A stretch of 64,000 bases of DNA from Variovorax sp. Root318D1 (GCF_001424835.1 NZ_LMCQ01000009.1:1-64000), one strand, 5' to 3'. Shown: positions 16,700-25,927, counted from the first letter of the stretch. Program-made: numbers and translations. Notes: generated by a model not told the origin, from the sequence alone.

Positions 16700-19242
16700 A
16701 GCGCTACAAGGAGAAGCGCAACTTCGGCGTCACGCCCGAGCCGGAGGAAGGCGGTGCATCGGCGCCCGGCACGCTGCAGTTCGTGGTGCAGAAGCACTGG
16801 GCGACCCGCCTGCATTACGACTTCAGGATCGAGCTCGACGGCGCCATGAAAAGCTGGGCGGTGCCCAAGGGTCCGAGCTACGACACGCACGACAAGCGCA
16901 TGGCCGTGCACGTGGAAGACCACCCGATTTCCTACAACCAGTTCGAGGGCGAGATACCGCCCAAGCAATACGGTGCCGGCAAGGTGATCATCTGGGACAA
17001 AGGCACGTGGACCCCGCTCGGCGATGCGCGCAAGGGCTACAAGGAGGGGCACCTGAAGTTCGAGTTGCACGGCTACAAGCTGCGCGGCAAGTGGGCGCTG
17101 GTGCGCATGCACGGCAAGAACAAGAGCGACAAGCAGGACGCATGGCTCCTGATCAAGGAGCACGACGGCTATGCCCGCCCGGCGGCCGAGTTCAGCGTGG
17201 TCGACCAGTTTCCCGACAGCGTGGCCGCGCTGCCGATGCCCGAAGCCGTTGCCGCGGCGCCTGCAACTGCTGCTTCGACCTCGTCGGCAAAACGCGGCAA
17301 GGCGGCCAAGGGCGGCATGCCCGCCGATGCGGTGAAGGCCGCCATGCCGGCCAAGCTCTCGCCACTGCTCGCCACGCTGGTCGATGGCCCGCCGCCGGAC
17401 CCGCAGAACTGGATCTTCGAGATCAAGTTCGACGGTTACAGGCTGCTCGCCTGCGTCGACGCCAAGGGTGTGCAGCTCTTCACGCGCAACGGACACGACT
17501 GGAGCAGCCGCATGCCCCACCTGGTGCAAGCGATCGAGCGCATGAAACTCAAGCCGGGCTGGCTGGACGGGGAGGTGGTGGTACTCAATGAGTCCGGAGG
17601 CACCGACTTCCAGGCGCTGCAGAACGCCTTCGACAGCGACAAGACGCGCAACATCGTCTACTTTCTTTTCGACCTGCCGTACTACGGCGGCTTCGATCTC
17701 ACCGGCGTGCCGCTGGTCGAGCGCCGGGCCTTGCTGGAAACGCTGCTTGCCAAGGCACCGCCCGAAATCCGCTTCAGCGCAGTCTTCGACGCGCCGCCCC
17801 AGGACATCGTCGCCTCGGCCTGCAAGATCGGCCTCGAGGGCGTCATCGGCAAGAAAAAGAACAGCACCTATGCGTCGCGGCGCTCGCCCGACTGGATCAA
17901 GCTCAAGTGCTCGTCGCGGCAGGAGTTCGTCATCGGCGGGTATACAGATCCCAAGGGCTCGCGAGTGGGGATCGGATCTCTGCTGCTTGGCGTGCATGAC
18001 GAGAAGGGCGAACTCATCTATGCGGGCAAGGTCGGCACGGGTTTCAATGACCGCATGCTCGTCGACATGCTCCAGAGGCTGAAGCCGCTTCGCGTGGATA
18101 AGCGGCCCTTCAAGAACCCCACCGAGAACGATCGCCTCGCGCATTGGGTCAAGCCGGTGCTGTTGGCCGAAGTCACTTTTTCCGAATGGACCAAGGACGG
18201 GCATGTGCGCCATCCGGTGTTTCACAGCTTGCGCAGCGACAAGCCCGCCAAGGCGATCATCCGCGAGAAGCCGGTCCACCAGACGGGCGCGAAGCGCGAA
18301 CCCGAGACCCAGGCCGGACCCGCGCCCGCCACCACGATGCCCGCGAACTTCAAGGTCTCGAACGCCGACCGCGTGGTCGACAAGTCCACGGGCATCACGA
18401 AGGTGGAGGTGGTGCGCTTCTACGGCCTTGTCGCGCCGCTGATGATGGAACACCTCAAGGCCAGGCCCGTGTCGTTCGTGCGCGCGCCGCAGGGCATCCA
18501 CGGCCAGCTCTTCTTCCAGAAGCATCTGGAAGAGGGGCAGATGGCAGGCGTGCGGCAGCTTGACCCAGCGCTGTGGCCGGCGCATCCCGCGCTGATCGAG
18601 ATTGCGGGGCCCCTCGGCCTATTGAGCGCGGCGCAGATGAACGTGATCGAGTTCCACACCTGGAACGGCGTGAAGACGCTGATCGGAAAGCCCGACCGCA
18701 TGACCTTCGACCTCGACCCCGGTGAGGGCGTTGCCTGGCCCATGGTGCAGCAGGCGGCCGAGCTGATGCGCGTGGTGCTCGACGAACTGGACTTGCCTTC
18801 GTTCTGCAAGACCAGCGGCGGCAAAGGCCTGCACGTGGTGGTGCCGCTTAAGCGGCAGTACGACTGGGACACGGTGAAGGATTTTTCAGAGGCCATCGTG
18901 CGCCACATGGCCCGCACCTTGCCGCAGATCTTCGTGGCGAAGAGCGGGCCGAGCAACCGCGTCGGCCGCATCTTCATCGACTACCTGCGCAATGGCTTTG
19001 GCGCGACCACCATCTGCGCGTGGTCGGTGCGGGCGCGGCCCGGCATGGGCGTGTCGGTGCCGGTGGAATGGCAGGAGGTTCCGACGCTCACGAGCGGTGC
19101 TCAATGGACCCTTCGAAACATCCATGCGAGGCTCGATCGAGGCAACCAGCCGTGGGCCGACTATGCGAAAGCGGCGAAGAGTCCGGGCGCGGCGATGAAG
19201 AGGCTGGGTTTCGAAGCAGCCCGCCCGCGCACGGAGCGCTGA
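16678..19242 (+). CDS. ligD: Multifunctional ATP-dependent DNA ligase LigD (non-homologous end joining)
   Basis: 854 residues with the three LigD modules in the order phosphoesterase, ligase, polymerase. The phosphoesterase (about 30-165) has QKHWATRLHYDFRIE and WAVPKGPS. The ligase domain has its adenylated lysine K250 in FEIKFDGYR. The primase-like polymerase (about 560-850) has MTFDLDPGEG with D678 and D680. The linker at 185-225 is Ala/Lys-rich. LigD works with Ku to join double-strand breaks; no ku gene is in the window. The start at 16678 overlaps the membrane-protein gene. Confidence 0.96.
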   Translation: MARANPLKRYKEKRNFGVTPEPEEGGASAPGTLQFVVQKHWATRLHYDFRIELDGAMKSWAVPKGPSYDTHDKRMAVHVEDHPISYNQFEGEIPPKQYGAGKVIIWDKGTWTPLGDARKGYKEGHLKFELHGYKLRGKWALVRMHGKNKSDKQDAWLLIKEHDGYARPAAEFSVVDQFPDSVAALPMPEAVAAAPATAASTSSAKRGKAAKGGMPADAVKAAMPAKLSPLLATLVDGPPPDPQNWIFEIKFDGYRLLACVDAKGVQLFTRNGHDWSSRMPHLVQAIERMKLKPGWLDGEVVVLNESGGTDFQALQNAFDSDKTRNIVYFLFDLPYYGGFDLTGVPLVERRALLETLLAKAPPEIRFSAVFDAPPQDIVASACKIGLEGVIGKKKNSTYASRRSPDWIKLKCSSRQEFVIGGYTDPKGSRVGIGSLLLGVHDEKGELIYAGKVGTGFNDRMLVDMLQRLKPLRVDKRPFKNPTENDRLAHWVKPVLLAEVTFSEWTKDGHVRHPVFHSLRSDKPAKAIIREKPVHQTGAKREPETQAGPAPATTMPANFKVSNADRVVDKSTGITKVEVVRFYGLVAPLMMEHLKARPVSFVRAPQGIHGQLFFQKHLEEGQMAGVRQLDPALWPAHPALIEIAGPLGLLSAAQMNVIEFHTWNGVKTLIGKPDRMTFDLDPGEGVAWPMVQQAAELMRVVLDELDLPSFCKTSGGKGLHVVVPLKRQYDWDTVKDFSEAIVRHMARTLPQIFVAKSGPSNRVGRIFIDYLRNGFGATTICAWSVRARPGMGVSVPVEWQEVPTLTSGAQWTLRNIHARLDRGNQPWADYAKAAKSPGAAMKRLGFEAARPRTER

Positions 19243-19249
19243 GGCTTGC

Positions 19250-19492
19250 TCAGAGTTCGATGAGGGCCGACGTGGCTTTGTTCAGCGCCAGCTTGCCTTT
19301 GGCGGTGATCGATTCCACTTGGGCCAAATGACGGATCGCGCGGTCGTCGGGCGTGTGCGTGGCGGAGGGAGGAATGAAGGCGGTCACCAATTCGGCGGCC
19401 CGCAATACACGCAGTCTGTCGATGTCGGCCGGCGTGTGCACGACGTATGGCAATCTCTGCTCGGCGATGACCCGAAGAAATTCCATGGACAT
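19250..19492 (-). CDS. Conserved-looking small hypothetical protein
   Basis: 80 residues, MSMEFLRVIAEQRLPYVVHT onward, with mixed hydrophobic and charged composition and no membrane segment or signal. AAGGAG seven bases upstream of ATG 19492 supports this start over a longer frame. It faces ligD tail to tail with a 7-base gap. I do not recognise the family. Normal GC and codon use argue that it is real. Confidence 0.6.
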   Translation of the reverse strand: MSMEFLRVIAEQRLPYVVHTPADIDRLRVLRAAELVTAFIPPSATHTPDDRAIRHLAQVESITAKGKLALNKATSALIEL

Positions 19493-19732
19493 GAGCCGTC
19501 TCCTTGTTCTAGATAGGCGGACGTGCATTTTGCGGAGAAATTCGCGCTTGTGGCTGATTGCTGCAGCGCACATTCAGGCCGCAGTTGTATCAATGTGTTT
19601 TGCGTTACCGAGACTGAAAACGAAGGTCCCATTTTCCGGGGCCAGTGCCGGTTTTGGGCGCTTGTGCCGGTTACCGGTATCGGTGTATTTGCGAACCAAT
19701 CGGGCGTCGCGCGTGTCCTTCGGCGCGGCTTT

Positions 19733-20254
19733 TCAGGCCTTCGGAGAACCGACTCTTTCGAAGGTCACGAAGCTGTAGTGGAGGCCTTCTTTCGCCGAGA
19801 TGTGCGATTCACGATTCGTCTCGCGCCACTCGGAGGGAGAGAGCTCCGGCGCATGCGCATCGCCTTCGTAATCGCGGGCAATCTCCGTGACGACGGCTAG
19901 TTGGGCCAGCGGCTCGGCCTCGGCATAGATCTGCGCGCCGCCGATGATCCACACATCCGGCACCTGCGATTCTTCGCACAGCGAGAGCGCCTCTTGCAGG
20001 CTGCCCGCGCGCTGCGCGCCTTCGGCTTTCCAGTCGTCCTGCCGCGTGATGACGATGTTCCATCGGCCCGGCAGCGGCCGGAACCGCGGAGGCAGCGAGT
20101 CCCAGGTCTTGCGGCCCATGATGACGGGCGCAGCGCCCGTCGTCTGCTTGAAGTGCGCTAGGTCTTCGGGCAGGTGCCAGGGCATGGTGCCGTTGGCGCC
20201 GATCACGCCGTTGGATGCGCGGGCGAAGATGAGGTTGATGCGCGGTGTGGTCAT
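19733..20254 (-). CDS. folA: Dihydrofolate reductase
   Basis: 173 residues with the standard DHFR signatures: LIFARASNGVIGANGTMPWHLPEDL (here W, P and the catalytic acidic residue in PEDL), VIMGRKTWDSLP, RWNIVITR and VWIIGGAQIYAEA. It reduces dihydrofolate with NADPH to restore the cofactor consumed by thymidylate synthase, whose gene ends 16 bases upstream, so the two form an operon. No unusual resistance-type features are visible. A 240-base stretch with no evident gene follows, up to 19493. Confidence 0.97.
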   Translation of the reverse strand: MTTPRINLIFARASNGVIGANGTMPWHLPEDLAHFKQTTGAAPVIMGRKTWDSLPPRFRPLPGRWNIVITRQDDWKAEGAQRAGSLQEALSLCEESQVPDVWIIGGAQIYAEAEPLAQLAVVTEIARDYEGDAHAPELSPSEWRETNRESHISAKEGLHYSFVTFERVGSPKA

Positions 20255-20270
20255 GAGGCCGAACGGTCCC

Positions 20271-21113
20271 TTACACCGCCACGGGCGCCTTGATCGGCTC
20301 GTGGTGCTTGTAGTCGAGCACTTCGAAATCTTCGTACTGGTAGTCGAAGATCGAAGCCGGCTTGCGCTTGATGTTTAGCGTGGGATAGGGATAGGGCGCG
20401 CGGCTCAGCTGCAGCGCCACCTGCTCGGCGTGGTTGCTGTAGATGTGGCAGTCGCCGCCGGTCCAGATGAAGTCGCCCACGTCGAGATCGCACTGCTGCG
20501 CCATCATGTGCGTGAGCAGGGCGTAGCTCGCGATGTTGAAGGGCACGCCAAGGAAGATGTCGGCACTGCGCTGGTAGAGCTGGCAGCTGAGCTTGCCGCG
20601 CTCGCCCGGCGCTTGCGGCGGCGCCACGTAGAACTGGAAGAACGCGTGGCAGGGCATGAGCGCCATCTTTGAGAGCTCGGCAACGTTCCATGCGCTCACG
20701 ATGATGCGGCGCGAATCGGGGTTGGTCTTCAGGGTCTTGATGACTTCGGAAATCTGATCGATGTGGCCGCCGTCGGGCGTGGGCCAGCTGCGCCATTGCA
20801 CGCCGTACACGGGGCCCAGGTCCCCATCTTCGCGCGCCCACTCGTCCCAGATGGAGACGCCGCGTTCCTTGAGCCAGTTGTTGTTGCTGGAGCCGGTCAA
20901 AAACCACAGCAGTTCCTGGATGATGGACTTCAGGTGCACCTTCTTCGTGGTCACCAGCGGAAAGCCTTCGTTCAGGTCGAAGCGCATCTGGTGGCCGAAC
21001 ACGCTCTTGGTGCCGGTGCCGGTGCGGTCGCTCTTGAAGACGCCATGGGTGTCCACGTGGCGCATGAAGTCTTCGTACTGGGAGCGGACGGGGCGGGCGG
21101 GCGTGGAGGTCAT
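20271..21113 (-). CDS. thyA: Thymidylate synthase
   Basis: 280 residues. [17 protein letters not shown] and FPLVTTKK form the dUMP phosphate site, the nucleophilic Cys is in MPCHAFFQF, and [18 protein letters not shown] plus the C-terminal IKAPVAV match the bacterial enzyme. A short insert ([10 protein letters not shown]) follows the active-site strand compared with E. coli. ATG 21113 starts the conserved part; the open frame continues upstream through a palindromic repeat that is unlikely to be coding. It is followed directly by folA. Confidence 0.96.
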   Translation of the reverse strand: MTSTPARPVRSQYEDFMRHVDTHGVFKSDRTGTGTKSVFGHQMRFDLNEGFPLVTTKKVHLKSIIQELLWFLTGSSNNNWLKERGVSIWDEWAREDGDLGPVYGVQWRSWPTPDGGHIDQISEVIKTLKTNPDSRRIIVSAWNVAELSKMALMPCHAFFQFYVAPPQAPGERGKLSCQLYQRSADIFLGVPFNIASYALLTHMMAQQCDLDVGDFIWTGGDCHIYSNHAEQVALQLSRAPYPYPTLNIKRKPASIFDYQYEDFEVLDYKHHEPIKAPVAV

Positions 21114-21167
21114 GGAGAGGGTGTCGTGGCCAGGTTGTTCGAATTTTACGGACTGATTGCCTTCTTG

Positions 21168-21278
21168 CTCCTTCCCCCGCTGGGGGAAGGTTGGGATGGG
21201 GGCTGCCCCCGCGTTCATCGCAGCGCGGGGTTGAAGGCCGCGTGCCCCCACCCGGCCCTCCCCCGGGAGGGGAGGGAG
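21168..21278. repeat. Palindromic REP-like element of about 110 bases
   Basis: Two imperfect inverted arms of about 35 bases flank a spacer. Each arm is itself a hairpin: CCTTCCCCC-GCT-GGGGGAAGG on the left and CCCTCCCCCGGGAGGGGAGGG on the right. It fills the gap between thyA and the oxidase gene. Comparable C/G-tract elements are, to my knowledge, scattered in many betaproteobacterial genomes. It may also act as a transcription or mRNA-end signal. Confidence 0.7.
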
Positions 21279-21293
21279 AAATATCTGGAAGCC

Positions 21294-22733
21294 TTAAACG
21301 CGGATCACGCGCCCCGGGTTCAGGATGTTCTTCGGATCGAGCCCGCGCTTGATCGCACGCATCATCTCCAGCGCCACCGGCGACTTGTGCTTCTCGAGCT
21401 TGTCGACCTTGAGCGAACCCACGCCGTGCTCGGCCGAGAACGAGCCGCCGAACTTTTCGACCGCGTCGTACACCAGCGTGTTGATGCGCTCTTCCTCGTT
21501 CTTGAGGAATGCCTTGGTGTCGATGTTCTCAGGCGCCTGCACGTTGTAGTGCAGGTTGCCGTCGCCCAGGTGGCCGAAGTTCACCAGCCGTACACCGGCG
21601 ATCTCGCGTGCCAGCAGTGCATCGGTCTCGGCCACGAAGGCCGGAATGCTCGAGACGGGAATCGAGATGTCGTGCTTGATGTTCAAGCCCTCTTCGGCCT
21701 GCGCGAGCGGAATGCTCTCGCGGATGTGCCAGAGCTGGTGTGCCTGCGCGAGGTTCTCAGCCACCACCGCATCGGTTACGCAGCCGTCTTCGAACGCCGT
21801 TTCGAGCAGCGCCTCGAATCGCGCGCGCGCATGGTCTTCGGACTCGCTGTCGGAGTTCTCGAGCAGCACGCAGTAGGGCACGGCGTCGTCGCCGATGAAC
21901 GGCACGCGCAGCTGCGGCATGTGCTTGTCGACCAGGCTCAATGCAAACTTGCCCATCACTTCAAAACCCGTGAGGCCCGAGCCCAGATGCTTGTGCGCAA
22001 GGCCGAGCAGCGTGACTGCATGGTCGAGCGAGGGCACCGCGGCCCAGGCCGTGAGCTGCGCCGCGGGCAGCGGGTAGAGCTTCATGGTCGCCGCGGTGAT
22101 GATGCCGAGCGTGCCTTCGCTGCCGATCATCAGGTCGCGCAAGTCGTAGCCGGTGTTGTCCTTGCGCAGGCCGCTGGTGCCTTCCCAGATTTCGCCCTGC
22201 GGCGTGACCACTTCGAGGCCGAGGCACAGCTCACGCGTGTTGCCGTAGCGGACCACCTGCGTGCCGCCGGCGTTGGTGGCCAGGTTGCCGCCGATGGTGC
22301 AGCTGCCTTCGGCCGCAAGACTCAGCGGGAACAGGAAACCCTGCTTCTCGGCTGTCTCCTGCAGGGTCTGCAGGATGCAGCCGGCTTCCACGGTCATCGT
22401 GAGGTTGGCGGCGTCTACGGTGCGAATCGCGTTCAGCCGCTGCAAGCTCAGCACCACCTGCGTTCCGCTGTCGTCGGGAGTGGAGCCGACCGCCAGGCCG
22501 GTGTTGCCGCCCTGCGGCACGATGGCCGTGCCGGCCGCCGCACATGCTTTGACCACATCGGCCACCTGCTGTGCGTTGGCGGGCCGCACCACGGCCAACG
22601 ACTTGCCGTGCGCGCGCTTGCGCCAGTCTTGTTCGTAGGCCGTGAGGTCGCCTTCGTTCAGCACGTGCTGCGTACCCACGATGGCGCGCAGCTGGTCGAT
22701 CAGGGGAGAAGATGTGGTCGTCATTGGCGTCAT
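21294..22733 (-). CDS. FAD-linked oxidase, GlcD/D-lactate dehydrogenase (cytochrome) type
   Basis: 479 residues with an N-terminal PCMH-type FAD domain (VVRPANAQQVADVVKAC, VPQGGNTGLAVGSTPDDSG, GGNLATNAGGTQVVRYGNTRE, MIGSEGTLGIITAATMKLYP) and the FAD-oxidase C-terminal domain ending FGGSFSAEHGVGSLKVDKL and LDPKNILNPGRVI. It oxidises a 2-hydroxy acid such as D-lactate, glycolate or D-2-hydroxyglutarate and passes electrons to the respiratory chain. ATG 22733 overlaps the stop of the membrane-protein gene. No GlcE/GlcF partners are present, which favours D-lactate or D-2-hydroxyglutarate. Confidence 0.9.
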   Translation of the reverse strand: MTPMTTTSSPLIDQLRAIVGTQHVLNEGDLTAYEQDWRKRAHGKSLAVVRPANAQQVADVVKACAAAGTAIVPQGGNTGLAVGSTPDDSGTQVVLSLQRLNAIRTVDAANLTMTVEAGCILQTLQETAEKQGFLFPLSLAAEGSCTIGGNLATNAGGTQVVRYGNTRELCLGLEVVTPQGEIWEGTSGLRKDNTGYDLRDLMIGSEGTLGIITAATMKLYPLPAAQLTAWAAVPSLDHAVTLLGLAHKHLGSGLTGFEVMGKFALSLVDKHMPQLRVPFIGDDAVPYCVLLENSDSESEDHARARFEALLETAFEDGCVTDAVVAENLAQAHQLWHIRESIPLAQAEEGLNIKHDISIPVSSIPAFVAETDALLAREIAGVRLVNFGHLGDGNLHYNVQAPENIDTKAFLKNEEERINTLVYDAVEKFGGSFSAEHGVGSLKVDKLEKHKSPVALEMMRAIKRGLDPKNILNPGRVIRV

Positions 22734-23137
22734 TGGGTGGAAGCCTCCAGTTGTCGGGCAGCCTTGGCGTTGCGCAGGCGCAGCCGGACGTGCAATGCGC
22801 AGGCCGTGAATAGCGCGAGGCACAGCAGCACCTCGATGAGCGCGAGCACTTGACCCACGCCGTTGGTGTCGCTCCATGCGCGCACCACGCCCTCGGTGAA
22901 ATAGAGCCAGATCATCAGGCTGACCCAGCGGTAGGTGTACATGCGGTTCTTGTAGAGCCCCGCAAGCGGAATGACAAGAGGAAGCACCTTGAGCGCCAGC
23001 AGCGAACCGCCCGGCCGCAGCGGCGCCAGCCACAGCTCCCAGGCCAGCCCGAGCACGATGAGCCCGGCGAGGCTGCCCACGGCAAGCCAGCGGGTGGCGC
23101 TGACGGAAGAAGAGGCGTGCGGTGTGATGGTTTGCAT
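22730..23137 (-). CDS. DUF2069 small membrane protein
   Basis: 135 residues with four hydrophobic helices and the DUF2069 pattern: a first helix near residue 20, the conserved LYKNRMYTYRWVSLMIWLYFTEG region, then a helix LIEVLLCLALFTACAL. Function unknown. The start at 23137 is the first ATG of the conserved region. Its stop overlaps the ATG of the oxidase gene, so they are co-translated. Confidence 0.85.
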   Translation of the reverse strand: MQTITPHASSSVSATRWLAVGSLAGLIVLGLAWELWLAPLRPGGSLLALKVLPLVIPLAGLYKNRMYTYRWVSLMIWLYFTEGVVRAWSDTNGVGQVLALIEVLLCLALFTACALHVRLRLRNAKAARQLEASTQ

Positions 23138-23213
23138 GGATTGGACACCGCGGAACTGGCGACACGAAGCGTGCGAAGACGAGAGGAGGGTTCGGGTTCT
23201 TATGATACCGGCC

Positions 23214-24413
23214 ATGAATCGTCAGCAGCTCTGGAAGGATCTTTCGCGCTTTCCGTGGGGCAACACCGCGGCGGTGCTGGGCGAGCGCTTCCGCGAAGAT
23301 CGGCTCGGGCTCACGGCCAGCAGCCTTACCTTCACCACCACCATTGCCATGGTGCCGTTCTTCACGGTGGCGCTGGCGCTTTTTACCGTGTTCCCGATGT
23401 TCGCCAAGCTGCAGGGGCGGCTGCAGCGCTGGCTCATCGAAAGCTTGATTCCCGACAACATCGCGCGCCAGGTGCTGGGCTACCTCAATCAGTTCTCCAG
23501 CAAGGCCGGCGGCCTGGGCATCGCGGGCCTGGTGGTGCTCCTGATCACCGCCATCGCGCTGATCCTCACCATCGACAAGACGCTCAACAACATCTGGCGT
23601 GTGCGTTCGCCCCGGCCGTTTGCGCAGCGCGTGCTGATCTACTGGGCTGCCATCACGCTCGGCCCGCTGATCCTGGCGGTGAGCCTCTCGACCACCTCGT
23701 ATGTGTTTGCCGCGTCGCGCGACGTGGTGGGCGGCAGCATCCTCAAGCTGTTCTTCGACACCTTCGAGATCGTGCTGCTCGCGGGCGGCATGGCCTCGCT
23801 CTATCACTACGTGCCCAACACCAATGTGCGCTGGGCGCACGCCTGGGCCGGCGGCATCTTCGTGGCGGCCGCGATCGAAATTGCCAAGCGCGTGCTGGGC
23901 TACTACCTGAGCCTGGTTCCGACTTACTCGGTGCTCTACGGCGCCTTTGCCACGGTGCCCATTCTTCTGATCTGGATCTACGTGGCCTGGGTCATCGTGT
24001 TGCTGGGCGCCGTCATCGCGGCCTACCTGCCGAGCCTCTTGACCGGCGTTGCCCGCCGCGGCGGCCGGGCCGGGTGGCCGCTTCAATTGGCGATGGAGGT
24101 GCTGCAGCACCTGGCACGGGCGCGCGCCACGCCGGCCAAGGGCATGGGCGCCGCCGAGCTCGTCACGCGCATGCGGGTCGACACGCTGCAACTGGTGCCG
24201 GTGCTCGAAACCCTGGTGGCAATCGACTGGATTGCGCCGCTCGCCGAAGAAACCGCCGACGAAGATCCGCGCTACGTGCTGCTGGCCGATCCGTCCACGC
24301 CCATCGAGCCGCTTCTGAGGGAGTTGCTGATGCCGCGTGCGGAGCCGCTAGAAGACCTGTGGCAGAAAGGTCCGCTGCATTCGCTTCGCCTGGGCGATGT
24401 GCTATTGATTTAA
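23214..24413 (+). CDS. YihY/UPF0761 family membrane protein
   Basis: 399 residues; six membrane segments in the first 300 (for example IAMVPFFTVALALFTVFPMF, VVLLITAIALILTIDKTLNNIWRV, ILLIWIYVAWVIVLLGAVIAAYLP) followed by a cytoplasmic tail. This family was once called RNase BN, which is not its function. ATG 23202, four codons earlier in the same frame, is closer to the AGGAGGG at 23184-23190 and may be the true start. The gene converges on the Mpo1-like gene. Confidence 0.88.
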   Translation: MNRQQLWKDLSRFPWGNTAAVLGERFREDRLGLTASSLTFTTTIAMVPFFTVALALFTVFPMFAKLQGRLQRWLIESLIPDNIARQVLGYLNQFSSKAGGLGIAGLVVLLITAIALILTIDKTLNNIWRVRSPRPFAQRVLIYWAAITLGPLILAVSLSTTSYVFAASRDVVGGSILKLFFDTFEIVLLAGGMASLYHYVPNTNVRWAHAWAGGIFVAAAIEIAKRVLGYYLSLVPTYSVLYGAFATVPILLIWIYVAWVIVLLGAVIAAYLPSLLTGVARRGGRAGWPLQLAMEVLQHLARARATPAKGMGAAELVTRMRVDTLQLVPVLETLVAIDWIAPLAEETADEDPRYVLLADPSTPIEPLLRELLMPRAEPLEDLWQKGPLHSLRLGDVLLI

Positions 24414-24418
24414 TAGCA
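24400..24418. terminator. Short AT-rich hairpin between convergent genes
   Basis: A perfect 7-base inverted repeat TGCTATT-gattt-AATAGCA spans the last codons and stop of the YihY gene and ends 2 bases before the stop of the convergent gene. It is too weak and lacks a clear T-run for a textbook terminator. GCTAT/ATAGC palindromes between convergent genes recur in Comamonadaceae, as I remember. Confidence 0.4.
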
Positions 24419-24419
24419 A

Positions 24420-24758
24420 TCAGATATTGACTTTGCCGAGCCAGATGTCGCGGTACATCGCCCAGTCGCCCATGAAGCTGTAGAGCGGGCGCTTGAACGA
24501 TGCGGGCCTGTTCTTCTCGAACCCGAAGTGCCCGATCCAGGCAAAACCGTAGCCCGCGATGAGCCCGGCCAAGAGCCACAGCGGATTGAATGTGACGATC
24601 AGCGCCACCAGGCACAGCAGCGAAATCGTCGAGCCAATGAAGTGCAGGCGCCGGCAGGTGCGGTTGGCGTGCTCGGACAGGTAGAACGGATAGAACTCCG
24701 CGAAGCTCTTGAAACGATGCGGATCGACGGCAGATTCCGGAGCAGTCGTGGTGTTCAT
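24420..24758 (-). CDS. Mpo1-like (DUF962) membrane protein
   Basis: 112 residues with the DUF962/Mpo1 pattern: FAEFYPFYLSEHANRTCRRLHFIGS, two hydrophobic helices, then GYGFAWIGHFGFEKNRPASFKRPLYS and a final D-W-x-M. Conserved His residues bind iron in the yeast homologue Mpo1, a dioxygenase of 2-hydroxy fatty acids. A role in hydroxy-lipid turnover is plausible. CAGGAG upstream supports ATG 24758. Confidence 0.88.
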   Translation of the reverse strand: MNTTTAPESAVDPHRFKSFAEFYPFYLSEHANRTCRRLHFIGSTISLLCLVALIVTFNPLWLLAGLIAGYGFAWIGHFGFEKNRPASFKRPLYSFMGDWAMYRDIWLGKVNI

Positions 24759-24859
24759 CGTGCAAGTCTCCTGGGCGCCGGGGGCGCTTTGTTCATAATA
24801 GCCACGAGCATTAATCCGCACCAACGCGGCTTTGTATTCACACCTTCACCGCATCAGCT

Positions 24860-25243
24860 TTGAGCGCTCTTCCCGCCGCCCCCGATTCCGCCGAGCCGGC
24901 CCGCAATGCGCCGTGGGTCGTGTGCCTGTGCGCCGAATGGTGCGGCACTTGCCGCGACTACCGGCCGCTGCTCGAGCAGGTGGCGCGGGCGCATCCGCAG
25001 TTCCGCTATGCCTGGGTCGACATCGAAGACCACGCCGAGATTGCCGATGCCTTCGACGTCGAAACCTTTCCCACGCTGTTGATTGCCGGTGCCGACGGCA
25101 CCCGCTTTCTGGGCCCGCTGCTGCCGCATGCCGAGACGCTCTCGCGCATGCTCGGCGCGCTGCAAGCGCCGCAGCCGTCCAGCCTCGACGTCGACCTGCT
25201 GCTGGCGGTGATCGAGAAACGCCCGGCCGACTTTGCGGTCTGA
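24860..25243 (+). CDS. Thioredoxin-family protein with a CGTC active site
   Basis: 127 residues with a thioredoxin fold: VVCLCAEWCGTCRDYRPLLEQ places the redox pair at C28 and C31, followed by the cis-proline strand ETFPTLLI. CGTC differs from the CGPC of ordinary thioredoxin. No signal peptide, so it is cytoplasmic. The first in-frame start is TTG 24860; no nearby ATG fits. The partner may be the NAD(P)H-binding protein 15 bases downstream. Confidence 0.85.
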   Translation: MSALPAAPDSAEPARNAPWVVCLCAEWCGTCRDYRPLLEQVARAHPQFRYAWVDIEDHAEIADAFDVETFPTLLIAGADGTRFLGPLLPHAETLSRMLGALQAPQPSSLDVDLLLAVIEKRPADFAV

Positions 25244-25258
25244 ACCGCGCTCCCTGCC

Positions 25259-25924
25259 ATGAACATCCTGATCTTTGGCGCCACCGGCATGGTGGGGCAG
25301 GGCGTGCTGCGCGAATGCCTGCTGGCGCCCGACGTGGCCCGCGTCGTCGCGGTCGGCCGCAATGCCACCGGGCAGCGGCACCCGAAGCTGCAGGAGGTGG
25401 TGATCAAGGACATGAACGACTACAGCGCCTTCGAGCCTCAATTGCAGGGCTTCGATGCCTGCTTCTTCTGCCTCGGCGTGTCGTCGGTCGGCATGAAAGA
25501 GGTCGACTACAAGCGCATCACCTACGACCTTACGATGGCCGCAGCCACGGTGCTCTCGCGGCTCAACCCGGGCATGACCTTCACCTACGTGACTGGAGCC
25601 GGCACCGACAGCAGCGAGCGCGGCAGCAGCATGTGGGCGCGGGTGAAGGGCGCCACCGAAAACGCCTTGCTGAAGCTGCCGTTCAAGGCCGCCTACATGT
25701 TTCGTCCCGGCATGATCCAGCCGCTGCACGGCGTGCGTTCGAAGACGCCGCTCTATCAGGCCGCGATCATGGTGCTCAAGCCGGTCCTCGGGTTGGCATA
25801 CCGGCTGTGGCCCGACAAGGTGACGACGACCGAGAAGGTGGGCCGGGCGATGCTGGCCGTGGCGCGGCACGGTGCACCGAAGGTGCTGCTCGACCCGGCG
25901 GACATCAACGCCCTGGGCCGCTGA
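25259..25924 (+). CDS. NAD(P)H-binding Rossmann protein (HTATIP2-like)
   Basis: 221 residues with a dinucleotide-binding GATGMVGQG motif at residues 8-16, and later YVTGAGTD and a MFRPGMIQPL segment found in atypical short-chain dehydrogenases of the NmrA/HTATIP2 kind. No catalytic Tyr-x-x-x-Lys is evident, so redox sensing or binding rather than catalysis is possible. It follows the thioredoxin-like gene by 15 bases. Confidence 0.85.
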   Translation: MNILIFGATGMVGQGVLRECLLAPDVARVVAVGRNATGQRHPKLQEVVIKDMNDYSAFEPQLQGFDACFFCLGVSSVGMKEVDYKRITYDLTMAAATVLSRLNPGMTFTYVTGAGTDSSERGSSMWARVKGATENALLKLPFKAAYMFRPGMIQPLHGVRSKTPLYQAAIMVLKPVLGLAYRLWPDKVTTTEKVGRAMLAVARHGAPKVLLDPADINALGR

Positions 25925-25927
25925 AGC

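Noticed and set aside
16678..19242. A Ku gene beside ligD
   Set aside because: No protein with Ku core motifs is encoded between 10 and 25 kb; the end-joining partner must be elsewhere.
21294..24191. 965-residue frame ending in the FAD oxidase
   Set aside because: The upstream half runs antisense through the YihY gene and out of frame through the DUF2069 gene; the oxidase starts at 22733.
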